From Burkholderia diffusa (lineage in GTDB: Bacteria > Pseudomonadota > Gammaproteobacteria > Burkholderiales > Burkholderiaceae), in contig NZ_CP013362.1 in assembly GCF_001718315.1 (NCBI RefSeq), positions 2,418,001 through 2,482,000 of the forward strand: DNA of 64,000 bases, in the 5' to 3' direction. Below, piece after piece: positions 56,517 through 64,000 of the stretch; the stretch's first letter is position 1; each line of letters starts with the position of its first letter. The notes beneath the pieces were generated by a model. That model was not told where the DNA came from, searched no databases, and was given only the letters and a program-made list of their open reading frames with translations. The position numbers were made by a program, and so were the translations under genes.

Positions 56517-57398
56517 ATGACCGGTCGTCTCGTCCGCTTCAAGCAGGTCGACGTCTTCACGTCGGTGCCGTTCAAGGGCAACCCGCTCGCCGTCGTGTTC
56601 GACGCCGATTCACTCGGCGACGACGCGATGCTCGAGATCGCCCGCTGGACGAACCTGTCGGAAACGACGTTCCTCTGCACCCCGACCGATCCCGACGCCG
56701 ACTACCGCGTGCGGATCTTCACGACGGCCGGTGAACTGCCGTTCGCCGGCCACCCGACGCTCGGCACCGCGCATGCGTTCCTGGAAAGCGGCGCACGGCC
56801 GCGCGTGCCTGGCCGGCTGATCCAGCAGTGCGGGGTTGGCCGGGTCGCGCTGCGCGAGCAGGCCGGCGGCTGGGCGTTCGCCGCGCCGCCGGCTCGCGTC
56901 ACGCCGCTCGACCGTTCGGACTACGCGGTGCTGGCCGCCGCGTTGCGCAGCGACGCGATCGACCTGGATGCCGAGCCGTGCGCGGTGGACAACGGCGCGC
57001 CGTGGCTGGTCGTGCGGCTGAAGTCGGCCGACGCGTGCATCGGCCTGTCGCCCGATCCGGCCGCGCTGGAGGCGCTCACGCGCCGCTATGGGACGGACGG
57101 CCTCGCGGTCTACGCGCCGCACGTCGAAGGCGGCCCCGCGACGTTCGAAATCCGCTGCTTGATGACGGGCGGCAACTTCGGCTTCGGCGAGGATCCGGTC
57201 ACCGGCAGCGCGAACGCCGCGCTGGCCGGGCTGCTGACGCGGCAGGAACGCCGCCCCGGCCAGTCGTACACGGCCCGCCAGGGCACGGCGATCGGCCGCG
57301 ACGGCCGCATCTGCGTCAGCTATGACGAAGACGGCACCACGTGGATCGGCGGTCACGTCGTCACGGTCGTCGACGGCACCTTCCGGTCCCCCGTGTAA
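56517..57398 (+). CDS. PhzF-family isomerase-like protein
   Basis: A 293-residue protein of the PhzF/diaminopimelate epimerase-like fold in two halves. It opens FKQVDVFTSVPFKGNPLAVVFDA. The catalytic Glu of the family is in NLSETTFL (about residue 45), and the second half has FGEDPVTGSANAALAGLL. Real PhzF isomerises a phenazine precursor; most homologues, like this one without phz genes, have unknown substrates. It starts 13 bases after the RidA stop. Confidence 0.85.
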   Translation: MTGRLVRFKQVDVFTSVPFKGNPLAVVFDADSLGDDAMLEIARWTNLSETTFLCTPTDPDADYRVRIFTTAGELPFAGHPTLGTAHAFLESGARPRVPGRLIQQCGVGRVALREQAGGWAFAAPPARVTPLDRSDYAVLAAALRSDAIDLDAEPCAVDNGAPWLVVRLKSADACIGLSPDPAALEALTRRYGTDGLAVYAPHVEGGPATFEIRCLMTGGNFGFGEDPVTGSANAALAGLLTRQERRPGQSYTARQGTAIGRDGRICVSYDEDGTTWIGGHVVTVVDGTFRSPV

Positions 57399-57579
57399 CA
57401 TTTCGCGATGTGCGATGGCGCCGGCCCGTCCGGCGCCCCCTACGATTCGCCCAACTATCGCAAAAGTGTTCCAGCCAGTAATATCGGGCCTAATCCGTTG
57501 TTTCGGAGGTCTGTCCATGGTTGCGCGTCCCGCGAACGAACAGACGTCGGGACAATCCGAACCATAGCCATCCAGACGG

Positions 57580-59952
57580 ATGAAGAACGCGAGCAGGACG
57601 CCGCCCTCTCTGATGAGCTCCGCCCGGTCAAACCACACGCCGCCGACCCGGCCGCTGCGCGCGCCGCGCAAGTCGCGCCGTCGCGCGCTGTTCGCGATCC
57701 CGCTGCTCGGGATGCTGGCGCTTGCGCTGCTGTGGGCGGTGATCGTGGCGCGGCTGTCGGTCGAAAAGGACAGCGCGTACAAGGAAGCGGCGGCCTCGGC
57801 GGCGATCCTGTCGTCGGCGCTCGAGCAGCACACGGTCAAGGCGATCCACCAGGTCGACCAGATCACCCGCTTCGTCAAGTTCGAATTCGAGAAATCGCCG
57901 TCGCGCTTCAACCTCGCGAGCGCGGTCGAAAAAGGCGTCGTGCCGAGCGACACGCTGATCCAGGTTTCGCTCGTCAACGCGAAGGGCATCCTGTTCGCGA
58001 ACACGGCTGAACTCCATCCGAAGCCGATCAACCTGTCCGACCGCGAGCACTTCAAGGTCCACCTCGCGCACAACGACGATCGCCTGTACATCAGCAAGCC
58101 CGTGCTCGGCCGCGTGTCGAGCCATTGGACGCTGCAGATGACACGGCGCCTGAACAACCCGGACGGCAGCTTCGCCGGGATCGTCGTGGTATCGGAAGAT
58201 CCGAGCTACTTCACGAACGACTTCTACAACAACGCGGCGATCGGCAAGGAAGGCGTGATCGCCGTGGTGTCCGACACGGGCGCCGTGCTCGCGCGGCGCA
58301 CCGGCTCGCTCAGCAACGCGCCCGGTGCGTTCTCCGCATCGGGCGTCTACCCGATCGCCGAGCGCGTGACGGGTACGATCATCGACCCGATCGACGGCGT
58401 GACGCGCATCGTGTCGTACCGCCACCTCGACGGCTACCCGCTCGCGGTGATGGTCGGGCTGTCGCAGTCCGAGGAATTCGCGGACTACTACCACACGCGC
58501 AACGTCTATCTGCTGATGACGAGCTTCATCACGCTAGCGATGCTCGCGTTCTTCGGCGTCGCGACGGGGCTGATCGGCAAGCTGCTCGGCCGCGAGCGCG
58601 AGATGACCCAGCTCGCCGAATACGACCTCCTCACCGGCCTCGCAAACCGCTACGCGACGCTGCGCGGGCTGCGCAACGACGTGTCGATGCCGGCAAGCCT
58701 GTCGCGGCTCGGCCTGCTGTTCATCGACCTCGACAACTTCAAGACCGTCAACGACACCCTCGGCCACAACGCCGGCGACATCGTGCTGCAGATGACAGCG
58801 TCGCGCCTGTCGGATGCCGTCGGCGACGAAGGGTCGCTCGCCCGGATCGGCGGCGACGAGTTCGTCGTCGTGATGAAGGGCGACGACGTCGAACGGCGCG
58901 CGGTGCGGCTCGCGGAAGCGATCATCCGGATGTTCGCCGAGCCGTTCGACGTGCGCGGCAGTTCGTTCGTGCTGCATGCGAGCATCGGCATCGCGCTGCA
59001 CACCGTCGCGAACGAAAGCGAGATCGACCTGCTGAAGAAGGCCGATCTCGCGATGTACAGCGCGAAGGACGCGGGCAAGAACTGCTACCAGTTCTACGCG
59101 CCGCACCTGTCGCATCGCGCCGACCACCTGATGCGCTGGGAACAGCAATTGCGCGTCGCGCTCGCCGAGGGGCAGCTGTTCCTCGCCTACCAGCCGAAGA
59201 TCGATCTGACGCACCGCACGATCACCGGCTTCGAGGCCCTCGCGCGCTGGGACCACCCCGAGCACGGGATCATCTCCGCGAACGAATTCATTTCGATTGC
59301 CGAATCGACGGGGCTGATCGTGCCGATCGGCGACTTCGTGATCCGCACCGCGTGCGAACAGATCGCGCGCTGGCGCGACGATGGCCACGACACGCTGACG
59401 CTCGCGGTCAACATCTCGCCGGTGCAGTTCTGGCGCGGCGACCTGATCGAGACGATTTCGCAGGCGCTGCAGGACACCGGTATCGAGGCGAACCGGCTCG
59501 AAATCGAGATCACCGAGACCGCGATGATGGAATATCCGGAGCTCGTCTCCGAGAAGATCGTCGCGTTGAAGAAGCTCGGCATCCGCATCGCGCTCGACGA
59601 TTTCGGTACCGGCTATTCGTCGCTGTCGTACCTGCACCGCTTCTCCGTCGATACGCTGAAGGTCGACCGCTCGTTCGTGCAGGCGATCCCGAACGATCGC
59701 AGCGTGTGCGTGATGGTGTCGTCGATCGTGCATCTCGCGCGCTCGCTCGGCCTGACGGTGGTCGTCGAAGGCACCGAAACCGAGGAGCAGATCGCATGGC
59801 TGTCGGCGCTCGGAGAAATCGAGGCGCAGGGCTTCCTGTTCTCCCGCCCCGTGCCGGCCGACGCGATCCCCGCGCTGATCGCGCGCTTCGGCGTGCGCGG
59901 CGACCGTCCGAACGTCCTCACGCACCGCGCGACCGGCAGCACGGGCGCCTGA
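57580..59952 (+). CDS. Sensor GGDEF-EAL protein (cyclic-di-GMP turnover)
   Basis: A 790-residue inner-membrane protein. A TM helix (about 30-55) is followed by a periplasmic dCache-like sensor (about 60-305), a second TM (about 308-335), GGDEF (about 345-505) and EAL (about 525-775). The GGDEF motif is intact (ARIGGDEF) but lacks the inhibitory RxxD. The EAL domain keeps FEALARW, NISPVQF, EITETAM, DDFGTGYSSLSYL and KVDRSFV, so phosphodiesterase activity is likely, with the GGDEF possibly regulatory or active. A second in-frame Met at residue 13 is an alternative start. Confidence 0.9.
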   Translation: MKNASRTPPSLMSSARSNHTPPTRPLRAPRKSRRRALFAIPLLGMLALALLWAVIVARLSVEKDSAYKEAAASAAILSSALEQHTVKAIHQVDQITRFVKFEFEKSPSRFNLASAVEKGVVPSDTLIQVSLVNAKGILFANTAELHPKPINLSDREHFKVHLAHNDDRLYISKPVLGRVSSHWTLQMTRRLNNPDGSFAGIVVVSEDPSYFTNDFYNNAAIGKEGVIAVVSDTGAVLARRTGSLSNAPGAFSASGVYPIAERVTGTIIDPIDGVTRIVSYRHLDGYPLAVMVGLSQSEEFADYYHTRNVYLLMTSFITLAMLAFFGVATGLIGKLLGREREMTQLAEYDLLTGLANRYATLRGLRNDVSMPASLSRLGLLFIDLDNFKTVNDTLGHNAGDIVLQMTASRLSDAVGDEGSLARIGGDEFVVVMKGDDVERRAVRLAEAIIRMFAEPFDVRGSSFVLHASIGIALHTVANESEIDLLKKADLAMYSAKDAGKNCYQFYAPHLSHRADHLMRWEQQLRVALAEGQLFLAYQPKIDLTHRTITGFEALARWDHPEHGIISANEFISIAESTGLIVPIGDFVIRTACEQIARWRDDGHDTLTLAVNISPVQFWRGDLIETISQALQDTGIEANRLEIEITETAMMEYPELVSEKIVALKKLGIRIALDDFGTGYSSLSYLHRFSVDTLKVDRSFVQAIPNDRSVCVMVSSIVHLARSLGLTVVVEGTETEEQIAWLSALGEIEAQGFLFSRPVPADAIPALIARFGVRGDRPNVLTHRATGSTGA

Positions 59953-60146
59953 GCCCGCAGCCCGCGCGGCAATGTTGCGCAGCACACCAATTATTTCGGT
60001 TTCCGATTCGGTTGTTTAGTCCATTAACTGGCGTTTTCGCGCATGGCAGTGTCACGATGCGCGGCGGACAATCGGGAGGGCCATCGTGTCGGCGGGCCGC
60101 CGGCACGTTTCCATGCGCCAGCCTCCCCTGCGCCAACAACACAGTC

Positions 60147-61361
60147 ATGACAACCATCGAAGTCGAAGCGGCCGAACGTGTCGAACAGGCACCGGCATCC
60201 CTATGGGCCTTGTTCAAGGTTGTCGCCGGCATTTCCGCCGTGTCGTGGGGCGGGCTTTCGATGATGGCGCAACTCGAGCGCCACTATGTCGAGCGGTTGC
60301 AGCGCATCGAGCCGCACGTGTTCGCCGATCTCGTGGCCCTCGCATGGCTCGTGCCAGGCCCCGTCGGCTGCAATGTCGCCGTGCAGGTCGGCCGGACGCT
60401 GCATGGCCGCACCGGCGCATGGATCGCCGGCATCGCGAGCGTGCTGCCGTTCTTCGTGCTGATGACGCTGTTCGCGATCTTCTACCGCACGCCGATCGTG
60501 CGCTCGCTCGCCGCGCCGATGCTGATCAATCACTTCGGGATGGTGCTCGCCGCACTGATCGGCGTCACGTGGGTCAAGCAGTTGCGCACGCTCGCGAGCA
60601 CACGGCTCGAACAGGCGATCGCCGCACTATCGACGATTCTGCTCGCTTTCGCGCATAGTCCGACCGCTTTCGTCGGGATTCTCTTCGCTGCGTTTGCAGC
60701 CGGCTGGCTGACCGGGCCACCGCAACACGACGCGGTCGATTTCACGCTGTCGAAACGCGACCGCAGCCTGCTCGTGCTGCTCGCCGTGCTCGTCGCGCTG
60801 TTCGCGCTGCCGTTGCCCGGCGACTATCAGGAGACGCTGCTGTGGCCGCGGCTCGCCGGCGCCGGCATGACGCTGTTCGGCGGCGGCTTCTCCGCGCTGC
60901 CCGTGCTCAAGACGCTGTTCGTGTCGCCGGCCACCGGCATCTCCGATCACGACTTCACGCTCGCGTTCGCGCTGTCGCCGGTGTCGCCCGGCCCGCTGCT
61001 GAACGTCGTGCCGTTTCTCGGCTACCTGACCGCCGGCTGGACCGGCGCGCTGCTCGCGACCGCAGCGCTGTTCATTCCGTCGGGGTGTCTCGTCGTGTTC
61101 GCGCAGAATCATCTGTTCCGGCTCAAGCGCCATTCGCGCTTCGAGCACGGGATGCGCCTGCTGCGCGCGGCAACGACGGGATTTCTCGTCGTCGCCGTCG
61201 TGAAGATCCTGCATCGCGAACCGGCCGATCCCGTCTACTGGCTCACGGGCGCCTTTGCGACGCTGTGCTTCGCACGCTTCAAGGTGCCCGTGTACGCCGT
61301 CTACGGTGCGGTCGCGATCGTGTGCGGCGCGTGGCTGTTGTGGGCGGCCATCGCGCACTGA
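60147..61361 (+). CDS. ChrA-like chromate transporter family protein
   Basis: A 404-residue two-domain CHR-family transporter. Each half has the family-like glycine/proline-rich loop, here VSWGGLSMM/LVPGPVGCN and LFGGGFSALP/LSPVSPGPLLN. Hallmark FGGP-type residues are partly altered, so chromate may not be the substrate. No chrB or other resistance genes lie nearby. The gene follows the GGDEF-EAL gene after 194 bases. Confidence 0.82.
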   Translation: MTTIEVEAAERVEQAPASLWALFKVVAGISAVSWGGLSMMAQLERHYVERLQRIEPHVFADLVALAWLVPGPVGCNVAVQVGRTLHGRTGAWIAGIASVLPFFVLMTLFAIFYRTPIVRSLAAPMLINHFGMVLAALIGVTWVKQLRTLASTRLEQAIAALSTILLAFAHSPTAFVGILFAAFAAGWLTGPPQHDAVDFTLSKRDRSLLVLLAVLVALFALPLPGDYQETLLWPRLAGAGMTLFGGGFSALPVLKTLFVSPATGISDHDFTLAFALSPVSPGPLLNVVPFLGYLTAGWTGALLATAALFIPSGCLVVFAQNHLFRLKRHSRFEHGMRLLRAATTGFLVVAVVKILHREPADPVYWLTGAFATLCFARFKVPVYAVYGAVAIVCGAWLLWAAIAH

Positions 61362-61396
61362 CGGCAGGCCCTCTTCCACCGCCGACCACTTGCCGC

Positions 61397-61843
61397 TCAG
61401 CCTGCCTGCACCGCGACGCGGCGTGCGACCCAGCGTGCCCGCAGCGCGTCGTACGCGAGGTTGAAGCAGAACGTGTATGGCAGGAAGAACAGCACGATGC
61501 CGAGGTCAAGCAGCAGCGCCTCGACGAGGCTCACGTTCAGCCACCATGCGGCAACCGGCACCACCATCGCGACGAGGCCGAGCTCGAACGCGACCGCATG
61601 CGCGATGCGCATCCCGAGCGTGCGCGTGAGGCCGGCGCGGCGCTCGAAACGGTCGAACAGCGTGTTGAACGTCATGTTCCAGGCCATCGCGATCAGCGAC
61701 ACCATCACCGTCAGCACGCCGACGTGCGAGACCGGCATATCGAGCAGCCACGCGCCGATCGGCGCGCACAGCGCGATCGCCACCAGCTCGAACGTCAGCG
61801 CGTGAACGAGGCGTTCCGTCACCGTTTTGTTCATCTGTTTCAT
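61397..61843 (-). CDS. PACE-family efflux protein
   Basis: A 148-residue protein of two tandem two-helix repeats (each with a WNMTFNTLFDRFE-like or YTFCFNLAYDALR end), the mark of proteobacterial antimicrobial compound efflux (AceI-like) proteins. It exports small cationic biocides. GGAGGAACC precedes the ATG at 61843; a second Met lies three codons in. It is divergent from a LysR regulator that probably controls it through the shared operator. Confidence 0.88.
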   Translation of the reverse strand: MKQMNKTVTERLVHALTFELVAIALCAPIGAWLLDMPVSHVGVLTVMVSLIAMAWNMTFNTLFDRFERRAGLTRTLGMRIAHAVAFELGLVAMVVPVAAWWLNVSLVEALLLDLGIVLFFLPYTFCFNLAYDALRARWVARRVAVQAG

Positions 61844-61918
61844 GGTTCCTCCAATTCGTTTGTGCAGCGTATGCGGCGCATTTTGATCGGCGCAACAGCG
61901 TGAATCCAGTTTGATATC

Positions 61919-61933
61919 ATCGGTTTTTCCGAT
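61919..61933. promoter_or_regulatory. LysR-type operator between the PACE and lysR genes
   Basis: Perfect inverted repeat ATCGG-N5-CCGAT containing the T-N11-A pattern. It lies 21 bases ahead of the LysR ATG and about 76 bases ahead of the PACE start. Confidence 0.6.
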
Positions 61934-61954
61934 ACAACACTGTGAGATCCGCGC

Positions 61955-62839
61955 ATGCACCACGCCCCCGAAGCCCTGCTCGCCTTCGCCGAAGCCGCGC
62001 TGCTCGGCTCGTTCACGGCCGCCGCGCGCAAGCTCGGCAAGCGCCAGTCGACGGTGTCCGAAGCGATCGCAAACCTCGAGATCGATCTCGGCGTGCAGTT
62101 GTTCGACCGCTCGACGCGCACGCCGACGCTGACCGATGCCGGACGCGCGCTGCTGCCGCAGGTGCAGCGCGCACTGGAGGCCGGCGCGGCGATCGACCGC
62201 ACCGCCGCGCGGCTCGCGCAGGGCGAGGAAGCACGGCTGACGCTCGTCGTGTCCGATACGTATCAATCGAAGCGTTACGAGGAAACCTTGATGGCACTCG
62301 AGCGGCGCTTTCCGACGCTGGAACTCGAATGTCAGATCGCCGAACACGAGGACGTGCTCGACCTGATCCAGCAGGGCCGCGCTCAGCTTGGGCTGATGGC
62401 CGCGCGCGCCGTCTACCCGCCCGATATCGGCGCGGCGACGGTGGCGGAGGAGTCCGAGATCGGCCTGTTCGTCGGGCGCACGCACGCGCTGGCGGCCTTC
62501 GGCGACGCCGACGTGCCGCATGCGGCACTGCGCGACGCGCGCGAACTGCGCCTCAACACGTATGTGAAACCGGAGGATCGCGGCGCCGACGACCGGATCG
62601 TCATCGGCACGCAGCGCTGGCTCGCGCCGAGCTATCTGATGCTGCTGGAGATGGCGGTGCTGGGGTTCGGCTGGGCCGAGCTGCCGCGCTGGATGGTCGA
62701 GCATTTCGCGCGCGATCGTCTCTGCGAGCTGCGCTCGCGCGGCTGGCCGCGCCGCGTGCGGGTCGATGCGGTGTGGTCGCGCAACCGGCCGCTCGGCCCG
62801 GCCGGCGCGTGGCTGCTCGACGCGATGCTGGCAGCATAG
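61955..62839 (+). CDS. LysR-family transcriptional regulator
   Basis: A 294-residue LTTR. The N-terminal helix-turn-helix (about 1-60) has EAALLGSFTAAARKLGKRQSTVSEAIANLE, and a C-terminal effector-binding domain (about 90-290) follows. Divergence from the PACE gene with an operator between them indicates it regulates that exporter, possibly with a biocide or polyamine as ligand. Confidence 0.9.
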   Translation: MHHAPEALLAFAEAALLGSFTAAARKLGKRQSTVSEAIANLEIDLGVQLFDRSTRTPTLTDAGRALLPQVQRALEAGAAIDRTAARLAQGEEARLTLVVSDTYQSKRYEETLMALERRFPTLELECQIAEHEDVLDLIQQGRAQLGLMAARAVYPPDIGAATVAEESEIGLFVGRTHALAAFGDADVPHAALRDARELRLNTYVKPEDRGADDRIVIGTQRWLAPSYLMLLEMAVLGFGWAELPRWMVEHFARDRLCELRSRGWPRRVRVDAVWSRNRPLGPAGAWLLDAMLAA

Positions 62840-62898
62840 CGGCGCGCGGCATCGCGCCGGCGGCGGCCGAATGGCGCGGCAAGGTCAGGCGTTCGCGC

Positions 62899-63357
62899 TC
62901 AGAATCCGCGCGACAGCACGGCCGCACCGATCGTCACCACGCCGAGCACGAGGTTGACGACGACGAGCAAGCGCACGGTGTTTACCGCGCGCGCGCCGTC
63001 CGGCCAGTTCTGCGCCTGCACCGCGCGGCGGATGCGCGGGAACAGCGCGAAGCGAATGTGACCGAAGATCAGCATCATCACGACACCGAGCCCCGCCATC
63101 GCATGCAGCGTCCACGTCGCGTGCGCGCCGCCGAAGGCCGTGAGCAGGAAACCGCCGGACAGCAGGATCACGATCACCGACCCCGACACCCAATTGAAGA
63201 AGCGGCCGAACACGCCCTCGATCAGCGGCAGCCGCAACTGCGGCGTCAGGTCGGACAGCGCCGGACGCAGGCAGAAGTTCGCAAAGACCATCCCGCCCAC
63301 CCACACGGCGACGGCCAGCAGATGAAGAAACAGCGCGACGGCAACGGCGTGGGACAT
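62899..63357 (-). CDS. CopD-like integral membrane protein
   Basis: A 152-residue protein with four transmembrane helices. It has His residues in FLHLLAVAVWVGGMVF and TLHAMAGLG, as in CopD/DUF2269-like proteins that may bind heme or copper. A longer start at 63387 exists; the Met at 63357 fits the first helix better. No copper genes are near. Function uncertain. Confidence 0.75.
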   Translation of the reverse strand: MSHAVAVALFLHLLAVAVWVGGMVFANFCLRPALSDLTPQLRLPLIEGVFGRFFNWVSGSVIVILLSGGFLLTAFGGAHATWTLHAMAGLGVVMMLIFGHIRFALFPRIRRAVQAQNWPDGARAVNTVRLLVVVNLVLGVVTIGAAVLSRGF

Positions 63358-63525
63358 GGCGGCAATCCTGGTATGAGTTGAGTGCAACGAACAGCCGCGT
63401 CACGCGCGGTCTCGAGCGACGTTCGACCAGCACGCCGCCGAGCGGTTCGGCCCTCTGGCGGAATTTCACAATATTTTGCAAGTTCCGCGTGACGGCGCCA
63501 CTCGCGCTTACCTGAATGCGTCGCG

Positions 63526-63570
63526 CAAAAAAGAACCGGCCGCACGCCCGCCGAAGCGGAGGTGCGGCCG
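63526..63570 (-). terminator. parC terminator
   Basis: On the minus strand a 9-bp stem (CGGCCGCAC/GTGCGGCCG) with an inner CCGC/GCGG stem is followed by TTCTTTTTT. It lies 35 bases after the parC stop. Confidence 0.72.
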
Positions 63571-63604
63571 TCGATGCCGGTCGAACCGGCCAGTGGATGC
63601 GGCG

Positions 63605-64000
63605 TCAGCCGAGCAACGGACGCAGCTCGTTGACGACCTTGAGCTTGGTGTCCGGCGCGCGGCCCTTGCGTGCACGCTTGCCGACGTGCGGCGCCAGCCC
63701 CGCGTACGACAGCGTTTCGTCCTGCGCCTTGCCGCCGCGACCGGTGCCGATCAGCACGACGCCGGCCGGGTCGATCGCAAGCGCCTGCACGAGCGTTTCC
63801 TTGTCGTCGAGCGCCATCAGGATCACGCCGCGACCGCCGCCCGACAGCGTCTTCATCTCGTCCATCCCGAACACCAGCAGACGGCCGCCGCTCGACAGAC
63901 ACGCGACCTGCGTCGCGTTCGGCAGCACGGGCATCGGTGCGAGCGGCACCGCGCCCGCATCGATGGTCATGAACGATTTGCCGGCCTTCACGCGGCTCAC
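63605..64000 (-). CDS. parC: DNA topoisomerase IV subunit A, C-terminal part (cut by window edge)
   Basis: The last 131 residues of ParC: the end of the beta-pinwheel C-terminal domain (ending VNELRPLLG), with repeats such as GRGGKAQDETLSY. The rest, including the active-site Tyr, lies beyond the right edge, so the Met at 64000 is not the start. Topoisomerase IV unlinks daughter chromosomes. Confidence 0.88.
   Translation of the reverse strand: MSRVKAGKSFMTIDAGAVPLAPMPVLPNATQVACLSSGGRLLVFGMDEMKTLSGGGRGVILMALDDKETLVQALAIDPAGVVLIGTGRGGKAQDETLSYAGLAPHVGKRARKGRAPDTKLKVVNELRPLLG

Noticed and set aside
63458..63488. GCGGAA/TTCCGC dyad upstream of the CopD-like gene
   Set aside because: Arms of only six bases with a 19-base spacer; likely by chance.
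1..64000. tRNA, rRNA, riboswitch, insertion sequence, phage or attachment site
   Set aside because: Intergenic regions were read for cloverleaf, leader and terminal-repeat patterns; none was convincing.

Overview
The window is very GC-rich with dense short-spaced genes. Gene content (an rhlE-type helicase, intracellular PhaZ, GluQ-RS, TrhO, BenE, a MocR regulator, a divergent msbA/waaE LPS locus, and DUF1841 and DUF3311 proteins) points to the primary chromosome of a Burkholderia species, most likely of the Burkholderia cepacia complex. I infer this from protein families and base composition; no search was run. No rRNA, tRNA, CRISPR array, insertion sequence or prophage was seen.

Layout: (1) 1-4.7 kb: a Gly/Thr-rich repeat lipoprotein, a PRC-barrel lipoprotein, an MFS transporter, an FUSC-type membrane protein and an RcnB-like periplasmic protein. 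(2) 4.7-12.6 kb: lipopolysaccharide export and core assembly, with msbA, two family-2 glycosyltransferases, an O-antigen ligase and two family-9 glycosyltransferases. (3) 12.9-22.5 kb: housekeeping genes dnaE, trhO, gluQ, rhlE, a MliC-like lysozyme inhibitor, a tiny lipoprotein and purT. (4) 22.7-35.9 kb: a META-domain lipoprotein, an FtsK translocase with a very long linker, a beta-propeller lactonase, a GH15 glucoamylase-like enzyme, PHA depolymerase phaZ with a histone-like tail, a TetR regulator, a lone rsxB and nth. (5) 36-43.9 kb: an EamA exporter, DUF1841, two small cytochromes c, a MoxR/VWA pair, benE, transaldolase and a VOC protein. (6) 43.9-51.3 kb: a DUF3311/SSS monocarboxylate-type symporter pair, a spermidine-synthase-like protein, and a tightly overlapped htpG-ubiC-deoxyinosine glycosylase operon behind a clear sigma-32 promoter. 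Next to it is a compositionally different islet with a frameshifted DUF2778 (Tlde1-like) effector gene overlapping a small membrane protein gene. (7) 51.3-57.4 kb: a MocR regulator divergent from VOC and EamA genes, then an aminotransferase, RidA and PhzF. (8) 57.6-64 kb: a dual GGDEF/EAL protein, a ChrA-like transporter, a PACE exporter divergent from a LysR regulator, a CopD-like membrane protein and the 3' end of parC.

The most unusual items are the DUF2778/immunity-like pair at 50.5-51.3 kb, the lysine/alanine-rich tail on PhaZ together with a dyad over its promoter that looks like a PHA-responsive operator, the heat-shock coupling of htpG with ubiC and a DNA glycosylase, and the MocR/aminotransferase/RidA/PhzF neighbourhood, whose substrate is unknown.
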